The position numbers and the translations under genes were made by a program. From positions 434,001 through 498,000 of the forward strand of contig JALMQS010000267.1 of assembly GCA_024734495.1 (NCBI GenBank): a stretch of DNA of 64,000 bases. Reading direction: 5' to 3'. The DNA comes from Forficula auricularia. Taxonomy: Eukaryota > Arthropoda > Insecta > Dermaptera > Forficulidae. Of this stretch, positions 23,341 through 35,894 are shown one piece after another. Positions within the stretch are counted from its first letter, which is position 1, and the number at the start of each line of letters is the position of its first letter. A model generated the notes under the pieces. It was not told the origin of the DNA. It ran no database searches and saw only the letters and a list, made by a program, of their open reading frames with translations.

Positions 23341-24320
23341 CTTTTTGTTTTCAATTAATTGTTTTTTTGTTGGTTTATTTCAAATACAATCCATTTTCAT
23401 CAAATGCAAATTTCCAATTTCATCCGTTCATATTTGACTATTTATTTATAATTTCCGGTTGTTTCTCGAAGGACGAAATTTCTTCGCCGTTTGTTGTTGT
23501 TGTGTATGTATATATATAAAGTTGTTTGCTGATTGTTTAATAACTCTGGAAAGGGAGAGGAAACCGGGTCAGAGCAGAGGGGATTCCCCAAGGGATGGAT
23601 CCCTTTTACCCTCTTTAGTATTCCATCCCTTAGTCCAATTAATATTTGATCAACGCAACGGATGATTGATTAACGAACGAACTGTAAATGCAACGGAAAT
23701 ATTCAACTTGAAAACAAACATCAAGCCAAGAAAATTACACAATCTCCATTCATACATATAAATAGATATCACGAATAATTTATTTTAGTGTTTTTTTGTC
23801 TTGTTTGGTTGGTATTTGTTTATTCTTCTTTAAAAATTAATTCAACTTTAATTATTGACATTGTTATTAATTAATTTAATTGGTTCTAAACTAATAATAT
23901 ATGTTTATTATTCTTATAAATTAATTCAATTTAATTATTGATAATTAATAATTAATAATAATTATAATAGAGTTGTTTACGCTGATTCTAATGGCGTCTT
24001 AATTTTTCCCACATTTCAGGGTTTTTATTTTTACCTCGTTGTTTTTCAAGAAGTTAATTTTCAATAAATTAGGTTCAAAAAATTAAAATTTTCATTTTTT
24101 GACCATCACAGTCTTCTAAGATCTCCGTCCCTACAAATTATATATTCAAAATATTGTTAACAAAGTAACAAATAATTTTAAATTTGTGTTGTTAAATTTT
24201 AGTTTATCAAAAATAAAATAACAAGAAGATTTCAGAAATTGAATAAAAACACAAATTTAAAAATTTAATGTATAAATATCAAAGATACTAATAATAATAT
24301 TAAAGTTATATATTATATAT
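23341..24320. other. No secure gene; kappaB palindrome at 23579, family Y at 23790
   Basis: Contains GGGGATTCCCC at 23579-23589 next to 'aagggatggatccctt' (a second palindrome). 23770-24070 pairs with 25310-25640 (family Y: 'cacgaataatttatt', 'ttggtatttgttta', 'cttgattttt'-type text). The 63- and 68-codon frames here are not convincing. Confidence 0.4.
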
Positions 24321-24711
24321 CATGCGCGGATCCAGGTGAGGGGGGCAATGGGTGCGACCGCTCCCCCCCCAAACTATTGGAGATCAACATTTTTTATGTT
24401 TATTTAACATTTTTTAAAACATTAAATTTTAAAATTGAAAATAAAGTTCTATGCGGGGGCGGCGTCTCAGGCACCCCCCCCCCTTCTTGGACAATTCGAT
24501 CGAGACACACTTTCGAGATAAAAAGCAGATGTTATATACATCGGCCACCCCTGAACGAACTATAAAATAACTATTCCCTAAAAAGAACGATTTTTCCCAT
24601 CCCTATTAAAAATGTTGACAAAGGAAATGAATTTAAAAATATAATGCTCTTTTTATTTAGTTTGAGATAGGACACCCCCCCTCCCCCCAAATCAGAGGTC
24701 TGGATCCGCGC

Positions 24712-24714
<3 letters not shown>
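24321..24714 (+). mobile_element. hAT-type non-autonomous element, second copy
   Basis: Ends CATGCGCGGATCCAGG and, on the other strand, CAGGCGCGGATCCAG. The 8-base flanks ttatatat and atatatat differ at one base. The interior ('cttggacaattcgatcg', 'acactttcgagataaaaag', C-runs) matches 5709-6076 in opposite orientation. It is inserted at the edge of a (TA)n tract. No transposase. Confidence 0.75.

Positions 24715-24752
<38 letters not shown>
24715..24752. repeat. (TA)n microsatellite
   Basis: About 18 TA units. It separates the hAT element from the foldback at 24753. Confidence 0.95.
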
Positions 24753-24755
<3 letters not shown>

Positions 24756-25310
24756 AGCTCGAAACACTCCACACACGGAGACGAGTGGAGGGGGAAGACA
24801 AGGACAAGCAAGCGACATAATAGATTGAGACATCAAGCAGTAGAGAGTCAATTTAAAACGCTCAATTCAAACACATTGTTAATATACAATATTTAATAAC
24901 CAGATATTATATAAATTCACTTATATTAAACATCATTGTTAAAACTAAATAAAGGACCTGAAATTTCGAGTTTCACATTTCAGGTAAATAATATAAACCT
25001 CATTGTAAATATCTGTATATATTAATAAACATTTCACATTTCAGTGGAACACGATTTTTATCTACCTCGCACCCATCCCACTTATAACTCGAAATTTCAG
25101 GTCCTTTATTTAGTTTTAACAATGATGTTTAATATAAGTGAATTTATATAATATCTGGTTATTAAATATTGTATATTAACAATGTGTTTGAATTGAGCGT
25201 TTTAAATTGACTCTCTACTGCTTGATGTCTCAATCTATTATGTCGCTTGCTTGTCCTTGTCTTCCCCTCCACTCGTCTCCGTGTGTGGGTGTTTCGAGCT
25301 TACATATATA
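24753..25310. mobile_element. Foldback element Z in (TA)n
   Basis: Arms of about 230 bases (24753-24985 and 25083-25310), starting 'gtaagctcgaaacac', flank a loop. In the loop 'tttcacatttcag' occurs twice, first followed by gtaaat. Both outer ends abut (TA)n. A single-arm relative lies at 34372-34728, also within (TA)n. No coding frame. Confidence 0.75.
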
Positions 25311-26504
25311 TATATATTACGAATAATTTATTAGTGTTTTTTAGACTTGTTTTGTTGGTATTTGTATATTATTCTTTAAAAATTAATTCAAATTTAATTA
25401 TTGACATTGTTATTATTTAATTTAATTGGTTCTAATATTATATAAACTAATAATATTTGTTTATTATTATTATTAAAAATTAATTCAATTTAATTATAGA
25501 CAATATTATTAACTTCAAAATTAAACAAAACTTAATAATTAATTAATTCTACTAGAGTGGTTGTCTTGACGTCTTGATTTTTTCAACATTTCAGGATTTT
25601 TTTTTACATGGTTGATTTTTTCAAGAAGTCAATTTTCGTTAAATTATGTCCAAATAACTAGAATTTTCATTCAAAATCTCAGTTTTTCCTTCATAAAATG
25701 AAAACCTCTCATCTTAGAAACTTCATTTTTGTCTCATTCTCTAGTAAATTTTGTTGACTTGAACGTTTGCTTGGACTTCTTTTTTGACAAAACTTTTATA
25801 TTTTTAGATATAGAGCATTTTCAAGTTTTGTTTTAGTGATATTCAAAAGTGATCCCGGGGGCTGTTGTTTGACAGGCTCTAGTACCAGTTCTACTTAACC
25901 TAAGTAGATGAAATTGGTATCATTTTACGCATAATTCAAATAACTTTAATTTGTTTAATACATATCTTTTTGATTTCATAAGCCGTTTTAGAGTTATTCA
26001 AGAAAAACTGAAAAAACTCCGAAATTTTTTCCATTTTGAGGCGCGTAGAAAAATTTCCACAACACAGATTTGGGGAAAAACTTAGGGTAATAATATTGGA
26101 GTATCAATAAAGGTATTCCAGCAATCCGGGAATTATTTCCTGTTTATGCCATTTTTTCACGTAATTTGCCTGGACTATTTTTAGTTGTTTTTTTTTTAAT
26201 TTCGGCCTTTTTAGGGGTTTTTGATAATTGACATGGCTCTTAGGGGGGAGGGGAATTCAACTATTTGCAACACTAGAAATACCCTATATTTTAAAAAATA
26301 TCAGTTTAGGGTTTTTTCTTAAATATTTGCCTTTTTAGGGGTTTTTGTAATTAATCTTAAGGGGAAAAAATTGTTGGTGTTTGAAGACCCTAGATTGTGG
26401 TTAAAATCGAACCAAAAATTAAGGGGGCTCATAAAAATGTCATATGGATGGCCACATCAGTTTATTTATTATTTTAAATTAGTGCTTTATTTGTTTTCCC
26501 CTAA
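25311..26504. other. Family Y copy, then AT-rich text; no gene
   Basis: 25320-25640 is the family Y copy paired with 23770-24070. 25640-26500 is AT-rich repeat-like sequence ('tttttaggggtttttg' twice) without a usable frame. Confidence 0.45.
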
Positions 26505-26514
26505 CCATTTTATA

Positions 26515-26716
26515 GAGGCAAATGTGAGCCAGTGGTCAGAGTGTCGGGCCGCTGTCCTGAAGTATGTTGGTTTGAGACTGAGTTGTTTGCAGTTACCTCC
26601 TTTTGGATAGCAATGGCAAACTACCAAGTGTATAATTGCCTAGTCAACCTCTCCAAATTAGCCATTCGTAACCGGCGTTAAAAAGTAGGTCCTGTATATC
26701 TGTGTAAGAAGAAGAT
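26515..26716 (+). mobile_element. tRNA-headed SINE, 202 bases
   Basis: Flanked by the perfect 10-base duplication ccattttata (26505-26514 and 26717-26726). The head has box A-like 'gtgagccagtggtcagag' and box B-like 'ggtttgagactg' spaced as in tRNA. A 3' 'gtgtaagaagaaga' tail follows. The body ('ttaaaaagtaggtcctgta') is not recognised beyond a SINE pattern. The 79-codon frame across it is not a gene. Confidence 0.75.
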
Positions 26717-26726
26717 CCATTTTATA

Positions 26727-27195
26727 TAATCAAATTGCTAATGTATATTTGTGTGGGTGGATAGATGGGGGTTATAGTTCTCTTTTTTTCAAGTCTTTTG
26801 ATTCAATCCGAGTAAAAGTACTTTGCAATGTTTTCCACTATGAGAAAGGGATGATGTTCCCATCCCCTGAAATGTCACAAAAGGGGTTGAAATATTAACG
26901 CTCACCCCCACCACCACCCTCTAAACTCAACGAAATGCAAACATTTCCATTAATCTAACGAGAGAGGGTTGATTTCAGTTTAAGGAATCGGGATTCTAAT
27001 TCGATACGCCATTTGGCAGGTTTTCACACACATACTATATATATATATAGGGGGGGAGAAAGGACAGACGGACAGACATAAACACAATCCGTTTGACAAA
27101 ATAAGGGTGGACAGATACACGATACGGATATGCAAAGTGATTCAAATTAATTTTGAATATTCCTTTTTTTTTTTTTAATATTAGAAGAAATTTTC
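26727..27195. other. No gene seen
   Basis: Contains C-rich patches near 26905 and a G-run near 27050, after (TA)n. No paralogue. Confidence 0.4.
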
Positions 27196-27199
27196 TCTT

Positions 27200-27335
27200 C
27201 AGGTGGATGGAAAGGCAGCCCATGGAAAATTCTGAAGTAGGAGAGAAAAAATTCTCCGAAACGTTGGTTTTTGTGAGATGAAAATAATGAATATTCAATT
27301 ATTTGAGAGAATTTTTATTGATCCACCCACCTGTC
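27200..27335 (+). mobile_element. PLE family B end
   Basis: 'ttctgaagtaggagag' then 'attctccgaaacgttgg' (27225-27268) is the degenerate Penelope-type hammerhead. It is preceded by 'ggaaaggcagccca', shared with the family B copy at 15.7 kb, and has a short inverted 'gtggatgga'/'tgatccaccca' flank. Confidence 0.6.
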
Positions 27336-27590
27336 AACAAAGAATTTAATTAAGAAAAAATTTATAAAATTAAAGTCACCCGAAGATGTGACCCTTAAAT
27401 TCTATAATCCGTGATTTTTATCGAAAATAGCTGGAGCCGTTTTCGAGAAACCCATTTCTATAATAGGTATAAAAGATTTTTAAAAATAACTTCTTTTTTT
27501 TATTAAATGAATTTAACTTTAAACGACATCATATATATTAGTTGAAATATTTTTACATTGCATATCTTTTTTTTATTATATTATACTTAT

Positions 27591-27690
27591 NNNNNNNNNN
27601 NNNNNNNNNNNNNNNNNNNNNNNNNNNNNNNNNNNNNNNNNNNNNNNNNNNNNNNNNNNNNNNNNNNNNNNNNNNNNNNNNNNNNNNNNN
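27591..27690. other. Assembly gap (100 N)
   Basis: Exactly 100 unknown bases, the usual placeholder for a gap of unknown size. The 72-codon frame drawn across it is meaningless. Confidence 1.
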
Positions 27691-28530
27691 GGAAATACAT
27701 CTATTTTTAAATAATGATACAAGATTTGTTAATCATACAACTAGCGATCTCTGCTGGTAATTTTTTCTAATGACGGCTGCCAACTCGATTATATTTTAAT
27801 GACAGATCCGATATATATGTGTATTCAATTCAGTTTCTTTTATTATTAATAAATCCATTCTATAGAAACGATTGGTGTTTTCATTTGTGATTCCAGACAT
27901 CCTGCTTTATTCCCAACAAAAAATAACCTGATATAATTTAAACAACTCTTTTAGAAAACCACCAACTCTAACCTGATATAATTTAATTAAATATCGTTTT
28001 ACCTTACTTTTTAAATAGTTCAATAATAAATATCGTGTGAAATATTTCTTCGTAAGGGAAAATTTAATTTCAGTTATTTTTACTATTCTATAAAAAATAA
28101 GAATCTAACGATACTTGACGAGACCAAAAGAGACCAAAGAAATCAAACGAGACCAAAAGAGACCAAAAGAGCACGAGACGATATTTTCTCAAATCTCGTC
28201 TCGTCTCGTCTCGTGCGAAGCCCTATACCAAACATTTGTGTTAATTCAAAAGATTAAAACAAATCTCAAGTATTATAATTATTTGAATGCTGATTTAAAA
28301 ATCCCTCTTATATCGCCTCTCAAATCAATCGCAATGATTAATAAATAATTTATCGGATATTTTGTTGTTTTGTTTCTTTAACAAATTTCTATTTAAAAAA
28401 GCATGACAAAAATTTTATATATAAACTCTGTGAAATTTTAAAAATATTATATGTCGAAAATTCATTTTTCAGTTAGTTACTTATATTTTTAAATACTTAG
28501 CAAAAATTTGAAGTTAAATTATTCAGAAAA
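27691..28530. other. No gene; (CTCGT)n hairpin at 28110-28215
   Basis: 'gagaccaaaagagaccaaa' repeats lead into 'gagcacgagacga' and then (TCTCG)4 ending 'gtgcgaag'. Part is self-complementary. The rest is AT-rich. 28250-28350 resembles 29380-29460 ('ttataattatttgaa', 'taataatttatc'). Confidence 0.45.
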
Positions 28531-28534
28531 TAAT

Positions 28535-29196
28535 TTTTAAGAAAAAAATAAAAACCGACTTCAAAAAATTAAATGCAACAAATAAAATACACTAAAAGGT
28601 ATAAAATAATTATTATCTTATTTAGTTACAACTAAACGACGAAATATTAACATGAAATTACTTTTTGAAGTCGGTGCCAAACTAACTATACCTATAAGCG
28701 AGCATACCCTCCAAACGTACTAAGTAAGATCCGTCGAGTGCGATTCATAAAAGGTATATGTTTGGCACCAACTTCAAAAAGTAATTTCATGTTAATATTT
28801 CGTCGTTTAGTTGTAACTAAATAAGATAATAATTATTTTATACCTTTTAGTGTATTTTATTTGTTGCATTTAATTTTTGAAGTCGGTTTTATTTTTTTCT
28901 TAAAAATTATTTTTATTTTTCTTTTTTAGTGATGTTATTAATAGTGATCATATCATCAGAACTTGACCAAATTAATATGACACCATCCCTAAGACACCCC
29001 TTTCGGATAAAAAAAGAACCATCGAAATCGGTTCATAAACAAAGAGGTTAGGTCTAAACAAACTTAATAAAAAAGGTCTAATACCTATGAAAAAATACGA
29101 AAAAAAATGGGACCAATCGGAAGCTAGACTGGACCCAATGCAAAAAAATTTCAAAATCGGTTGAGAATTGGCGGAGATATGAGGTAACATAGGCAC

Positions 29197-29227
<31 letters not shown>

Positions 29228-29280
29228 CAGTCGAATAGAGAACCTCCTCCTTTTTTGAAGTCGGTTAAAAATGGCGGACA
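28535..29280. mobile_element. Palindromic element, copy 2 with longer flank
   Basis: Core 28540-28905 matches 8989-9350. The arms are alike, but the central 95 bases are reverse-complemented relative to that copy, as expected for a copy in the opposite orientation. The flank 28905-29280 continues with 'atcggaagctagactgg', a long poly-A and 'gaacctcctccttttttga'. The 96-codon minus frame is poly-lysine/phenylalanine noise. Confidence 0.75.
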
Positions 29281-30440
29281 TGTTTATTTCAAAATGGCTG
29301 CTATAATAATTCATAATGTTTCGATTGTAAATAAACAAATTAAAAAGAATAAAACAAATCTGAAACATAGGTAGATATTATAATTATTTGAACGCTAATT
29401 TAAATAAAGTAAAAATTTCTCATATCTCCTCAAATTAATCTGAAGGATTAATAATTTATCGTCTCATTTTTTTTTTTTTTTTTTTTTTACCAAATTTATA
29501 TTTAAAAAGCTTGACAAGAAAATTTTATAACCCTATAAAATTATAATAAAAATATTAAAATCTTCGGAAATTCAATCAAAAAAAAGGGAAATAAATATTT
29601 TATTTTATTTTGTAATTTATAGGGTTAGAAAATAAGAAAAAAGAACATCGATAAGAGAGCTAAACCAGCCAATAAAATTAAGTTGGTAATAAACCTTCTC
29701 ATTGTACGGCACCTGACAAACGTTTAACGGCGCCCCCCGAATCGAATTAAAATCCCCAGCCCCTGATCCAATTAACGCTATATTTTATCCAATATTTAGA
29801 GGAGAGTAAAAAAAAGGGAGGCATGAATTTTTTGTCCCTTTTTTGAAATTACAATAATTACCAGCGGGAAGGTGTGTGAAGACATGCCATGGTGGCTGCT
29901 CCAGGGCAGGGAATCCAGAAGGATTTAAATTCCAATTCCTTTAATGATAAAGATCTTAACGACTCTCGGCAAGCAAGCAAGCAGTTCAGGTGGGTCAAGT
30001 AGAATCAATTAACTCTTAACTTATGCTTTCTTAATTCCTTCTTCAGCTTCCGAGCCTAATCACCGAAAAAGATTTAAATTATCTTTTACATAAAAAAATA
30101 AAGGATTTTTTTTGTAGGTATAATAAAATAATAATGATGAAGATATCATAGTTCAGATCCCATATACAGTTTAGGCGAGATTAATATATTATGTAAAATA
30201 TTTAATTATATTAAAATATTAAATTTGGTTTAATAAATAAAAAAAATGTAAATTTATTCGAAAAATCTGGCGTGACTTACGAGTGCACTAATTCCTATAA
30301 TCTGCGTTAAAGTTGATTAAGTTAAAAAACAATTTCTGTGTGTTTTAATCGTAAAGGTCAGTAGTGTCCAACCTTTAATAGCTTACCCGGGCCATATTTG
30401 AAGGAAAAAATGTCTCGGGCCGCAGATATTTTTTTTATGA
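29281..30440. other. Mostly single-copy; balanced-GC island 29690-30060
   Basis: A poly-T run sits at 29467-29488. From 29690 to 30060 the sequence has raised GC, no paralogue and no strong frame ('gccatggtggctgctccag', 'gcaagcaagcaagcagttc'). Candidate conserved non-coding DNA. Confidence 0.3.
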
Positions 30441-30442
30441 TA

Positions 30443-30560
30443 TCGAATGCAAGAAGAGGCCCATGAAGTAGCGGCCCCTACGAATCTCGAGAGATACCCC
30501 TGCATTAGCAAAGAGAAGGAGGAATAGATCAAGAGGAAGGGTGGAGTTTGTAAGTGTCAG
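30443..30560 (-). mobile_element. Jockey/CR1-type element 3' fragment
   Basis: 'aatgcaagaagaggccc', 'tcgagagatacccctgcatt' and 'aaagagaagg' match the 3' end of the non-LTR element at 47345-47440. The fragment is too short for coding sequence. Confidence 0.65.
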
Positions 30561-32780
30561 AAAGTTTGCAGGTAAAAATTGTATATATAATGAAAATGGA
30601 GTCGAAAAACTAGACCGAAATGGTGATTATTTTTACGAAAATCTTGAAATCTAGTTTCAGATTCAAAATTTAAAATTAGCACTTTTATTTTTCGAAAACT
30701 TCCCAGTAGATATTCAGATTTCTTATTTAAGAGAAAAAAAAATATCAGGCCAAATTGTTCTGTGTTTTCCAGAATCTACATATAAATCTCAATGTTTTAA
30801 GGAATTTTGGGACTTTATATTAGGCCACGGGTTGGTTTAAATCGAATGGGATTAAAAGAAGGATAATTTATTTTTTAAAAGGGTCACGGATATAATAATC
30901 CCTGATTATCCATTATCTATTGACATGTAGTTGCGCCAAAAGCGGTCCTATGATATGGCGGAGGTACTCTAGGTAATTATCAGTTCGATTCTTAATTACT
31001 ATCTCTATGACATTAATCACATGACCCAAAACAATGCTAATTAAAATTTATTTTCCATTATTAATAATTAATTAGAAAAGCAAACAAACTTTTTTTTTTT
31101 CATTCTCATTCTTGCTTCAACCTTTCCCCTGTACACATTGCTCTTACTAACGCTAACTGTGATTTAGTTGAATCTCTATTAGCTCCCTCAGAAGATCATT
31201 TATCATTGATATTAAACCAATTGGGTTTAATATTTCCATTTCTCAGTGGAGAAATTCTCGGGCTGCAATTGATTGAATTGGCTCAACACAACAGAAACCA
31301 GATTGATCCCTCTGAACAAACGCATCTCAACCTATAGTATTTATAACTAATTCATTTACTGCTTAACTAAATATTTCCTCTAATAACAAGCCTTTTGCAA
31401 TTTGTAAGATTTTTATATTTTTAAACAGCATCATCAATTGTAACTTAATATTAAGCTTATGCAAAGGCATTGATTCTTATACTAACTAATTTATTGGATT
31501 AATTTTACTCTAGGTTCTTATCATATGTAACTTAATTTTATATATCCTGAAAAGATTGCAATCTCATAATTTTACGAATTTGAATACATCTCTTTAAGAA
31601 TTTAATTATTCATATTAATATTGTTATTGATTTAATTAATTATTCATTATCTTTTTTATCTAATTACATTGTTCATATTAATGATTGATTTATTTTATTT
31701 TATTTATTAATTTAAGAACACCAGCCTTAAAAATTTTCATTAACAAGCATAATTCTGTGTGGGCAGGTTGAGGTTGCTTGTCCAACATGTAAGAACGTGC
31801 AAAGATCTAAAAGACAAGTCCTAACAAGTTTTAGTCCACAGAGAGAAATTATCAATTAATTGTGATTGTTCTAGAAAATCCCGATTTCTTGTACTAGAAT
31901 GATAAATATTATAGACTTGGTTAGTGTCGTAGCATATAAATTACTGAAATAATATATATTTTAGAAAATGAAATTATGAGAAGAAGAACAATTTCGAAAC
32001 TTCATTATTTTTTTGAGCTTATAATTTCTCTAAACGTTAAAATTATTAATAAAAGTTTTATAATAATTGTTTTTATAAAGAATGTTATAAAGTAAAAAAT
32101 AATAAAGAATTTATATAAAAATGTATTTTAAATAAGCATATGTCTCAATTTTGTGAAAAAATAACATATTTTGATAGGTTTTATTTATTAAACTAATTAT
32201 TTACAAGTGGTTGAAAAAATGAATCATGATTTGGTTGTTCAAATAAACAACAACTAAAAACCTAGCGATCCACTGCTAAATACCTGTATTAGTACGAAGT
32301 ATTTGTCTTTTGAAACCTCTTGACCCTACCAATTCTGACTTTTTTTTCCAATTAATTTTCCCACTACCTACTGTATTACGCTTATTTAAATCTGGAATTT
32401 CTTGATCATAAAGTCAAATTATAATTTTTCAAACTAATTATTGAATTTTCTAGGAATTCGACCTTTAACTATTATACATATAAATCTAACATTTAAACTA
32501 AAAAAAAAGTGTTTTATGACTACTTAAAAACCACACGGTTATTCACATTAAAAAAAGAATGTAACGCTTTTTTTGAAATTCCATCAATCTAAAAAAGACC
32601 CCACCACCCCCCAAAAAGGTTCCTAATTAGTTTTTAAAATAAATCCGCTTTTTTGGGATAAAATTCACTAGATACCTGCGCCTTTCATCAACATTCCTGT
32701 TAAGAAAAGTTTCTCTCACGAGAAGAGATTAGTTTAATCTTGGTTTAAATAATAAAACGATGTAAATGTTTTTCCAAATC
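30561..32780. other. Largely single-copy AT-rich DNA, no secure gene
   Basis: An open stretch without ATG runs from about 31110 to 31338 on the plus strand. It contains a branch-point-like TACTAAC and 'gatttag' acceptor (about 31148-31168) but has no good donor downstream, so I do not call an exon. 31740-31850 has mildly raised GC. Confidence 0.3.
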
Positions 32781-33590
32781 GAGGATGGTGGGGTTTATAC
32801 GTAAGTCGGATGCACAAAGCAAGGGGGTTTCATGCATTAGTAACATGTTCATTATATACTTTAGTAGCAGCATATCTAACTTTAGAGGATATCGCTATAG
32901 GAGGAATTTTTGCTCGCTTGTAAGTTTACAGAGCTTAAAGTCCTCACACTTTTACCCCCACCCCGTTGTGTTGTGCGTTAATCTTACTGCTTATTAAAAT
33001 CTACTTGTAACTTGGCCAACATAGTTTATTAAAGCTTCCCCCGTATATATATATATAAGACTATGTCTGTTTATGAAAGCATATTTAGCGAAAGGGGTGG
33101 TTTTGGCTGGTGGAGGAACAGCCCTGGGGGTGTACAGGGTGAGTAAACTTTGATAGAATACTGATGATGATTCTCCCCTTCATTTAAATGTGTAAATAAT
33201 TTCCTGAAGTGGACAAATTGAGGTTGAAAACGGCCGACAAGTCAAAAGGAAATTAGCCTAGTAAGTTGGCTGCTGGGTAGATATAGGGGTGGATACAAAT
33301 ACACCCTCTTTAAATTAAGAATTCAAGCTTATATTTTATTTTATTTTTATTTTACAAGCTGATTATAGTCGCTCTAAAAGCTCTTTAAGACGCTCTTCTT
33401 ATATAGACTTAAAGCCAAAAAGCTATTACGGCATTACGGGCATTAATTTGACTCTTTAAATCTTACAGCTAGTAAAACCACTCTTTAAAGTTTATAGAAT
33501 ACGAGAATTATTTTTTTAATAAAAGGGTATATTTATATAATATTAGTGGACAGAGGGTGGCATGCAAATCTTTTGGTTTAGTTAAAAGCG
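32781..33590. other. No gene seen
   Basis: Mixed AT-rich text with short GC patches (32940-32970). The 70-codon plus-strand frame at 32785 is unremarkable and unsupported. Confidence 0.35.
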
Positions 33591-34371
33591 AGTACCTGGA
33601 GCCACCGATCGATGCACGGTAACCCCTGACCCCCTGACCCCCCCCCCTCCCGAAAACACACACCTCGCCTCCCACAACTGCACCCCCACCCCACCCCACC
33701 CCAACCCCCCGCCTCTCACCCCCGGATCCCCCACAACTGCACCCCACCTCCTGCACCTTCCACATCCACCCCACCCCGCACCCAGTTTTTGCATTTCTAG
33801 CTTTCTAGTGGTCCACATATATATTATGTGTATATTTGTTTACTCGTACACCAATTTGCCCACATTCGTTCATATTGATAAACATTATAAAAAAATAAAT
33901 AGGAAAATAATAATAAAAAAATAATCGTATAGGATCTGAAATAAAAACATAAAATTAAATAAGATTTGTTTCCAAGTTATATAAAAAAAAGCCACTTCAA
34001 CCACTTTCTTTCTAAACACACCTGTAATGTTATGATTTAGACACCTTTTTAATTAAAAACAAACAAAAAATTCCTAATTTTAATATAATATATTAATATT
34101 TGCTATAACCCATTAGTGGGTTTTAAAATTAAAAATCCAATTAAAAATAAAAGATAATTGAAAAAAATGTAAACAAACTTTTTTATTGAGATTTTCATCT
34201 ATCAATAATTACTTTAATTAAGAAAAGATCAATTAAGATTAAATTTGTCGAGGTCGATCAGACCTAGCCTGGTCGCTTTCTCATCCTCAAAACTTGTTAA
34301 TAGAATTTGTTTCATCAAAATCGGTAGAGTCGTTTCAAAATAGAACCAAGATACATATATATATATATATA

Positions 34372-34723
34372 TAAAGTTCGAAACACCCACACATGAAGAC
34401 GAGTGGGAGGGGAAGACAAGGAAAAGCAAGCGCCATAATAGATTGACACGTCAAGCAATAGAGAGTCGTTTAAAACGCTCAAGTCAAATACAATTGTTAA
34501 TACACAATTTAATTATTAGATATTATATAAAATCACTTATAAATAAATATCATTGTTAAAACTAAGTAAAGGACCTGAAATTTTGAGTTTCACATTTCAG
34601 GTAATTAATATAAAACTTTTTGTAAATAACTGTATATATTAATAAACAATTCACATTTCAGTAGCGCAAATGACCACGCAGTCGAGGCGCCCTTTAAACT
34701 GTAATACTCGCATCCATCGCACC

Positions 34724-34728
<5 letters not shown>
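34372..34728 (+). mobile_element. Foldback Z relative, single arm
   Basis: 'gttcgaaacacccacacat', 'aggacctgaaattttgag', then 'tttcacatttcag' twice, matching 24753-25080. The second arm is missing. (TA)n flanks it on both sides, like the 24.75 kb copy. Confidence 0.7.
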
Positions 34729-34758
<30 letters not shown>

Positions 34759-34766
34759 CAAACAAT

Positions 34767-34806
<40 letters not shown>
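34729..34806. repeat. (TA)n microsatellite
   Basis: Nearly continuous TA/ATAT broken by 'caaacaa'. Confidence 0.9.
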
Positions 34807-34809
<3 letters not shown>

Positions 34810-35026
34810 AAACAATTTTTGCTCGTTTAATAAGAGTAGATAGATATAACTATTAATATGATTTTTAATTTTACATAACAGATAAAAAGATTGATTTCTA
34901 TTTGAAGACAGAATTAAATAAAATTTAATTTATATTTTTGCCATCGTATCTCATCAATTTAATATAATTTAATTATTATATATAATTGCAATTCGAAATA
35001 ATAAAGAAAGATCCTCCGTGTATATT

Positions 35027-35890
35027 AGGGTCATTTTCCACGCCAAATCGGACGGTTTGAAAAAATTTTAATATTTGATTTCCTTCATTTTTTTGACATT
35101 TTTTTAGTACTCATCAAAAAACTCTTCCTGGTAAATTTTAAATTTTTTCGATCACCGGTTTAAAAGATATCGAATTTCGATTTTTCGCTCATAACTTCTT
35201 CAAAAATGGTCTAAATTCCATTTTTTATTATTATTTCGTTTTTAACATGCCTTTAAGAAAAAAATACAAAAAAAAATAATTTTTTATTTTAAATTTCTGT
35301 TTATTCTACAAATTTTAAGACCGGGTTGTTATAATTACGATTTTTTTCGATTTTTGGTTTAGATTATTTTTCAACAAACTAAATTACAAATTATTTATTT
35401 TGAATCCCATTTAAAGATAAAAATGTATAAAAATCAATTCAATACCAAAAAGTGGTCTTAATAATGGTGAGGAGCGAATAAAATTTTTTCCAAATTTTCA
35501 AAAATCGAAAAAAAATAGTAATTATCATAGGCCCACTATCAACCCGGTTTTAAAATGTGTAGAATAAATAGAAGTTTAAAATAAAAAATATTATCAAAAA
35601 AATCGAAGACTACATACAGTTTCAAAAACAAGATTACATTTTTCAAACTCAAAAATCGCATTTAAAAACACTTTAAATATTTTTTTCTAAAAAGTATGTA
35701 AAAAAACAAAAATTAAAAAAAAATTGAATTTGGACCATTTTTGAAGAAGTTATGATCGAAAAACCGAAATTCGATATCATTTAAATAAACTGGTGATCAA
35801 AAAAATTTCAAAATTTGCCAGGAAGAGTTTTTTTGATGGGTACTAAAAAATTAGAATTTTTCGAATTGTCTGATTTGGCGTGGAATCCCT
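35027..35890. mobile_element. Foldback element W, copy 1
   Basis: Ends 'ccacgccaaatcggacggt' and 'tctgatttggcgtgg' pair. Arms of about 250 bases also pair through 'aagatatcgaatttcg' and 'tcataacttcttcaaaaatgg'. The AT-rich middle is partly self-complementary. Homologous to 53895-55030. No frame. Confidence 0.8.
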
Positions 35891-35894
35891 CATA

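Larger units (their letters stand above)
33594..34842 (-). mobile_element. Family X long form, split by foldback Z
   Basis: The 3' hairpin end is at 33594-33625 ('acctggagccaccgatcg'). A C-rich stretch (G-rich on the element strand) follows at 33630-33790, then the long middle section to 34371. The 5' end 'gctcgtttaataagagtaga' is at 34820-34842. Foldback Z and (TA)n (34372-34805) lie between. It is the uninterrupted paralogue for the RTE site at 46521. Confidence 0.65.

Noticed and set aside
27542..27760. 72-codon frame across the N run
   Set aside because: The middle third is unknown sequence.
31110..31338. Open plus-strand stretch of about 75 codons with a TACTAAC branch-like motif
   Set aside because: No ATG, no good donor, no recognised protein; left as single-copy DNA.
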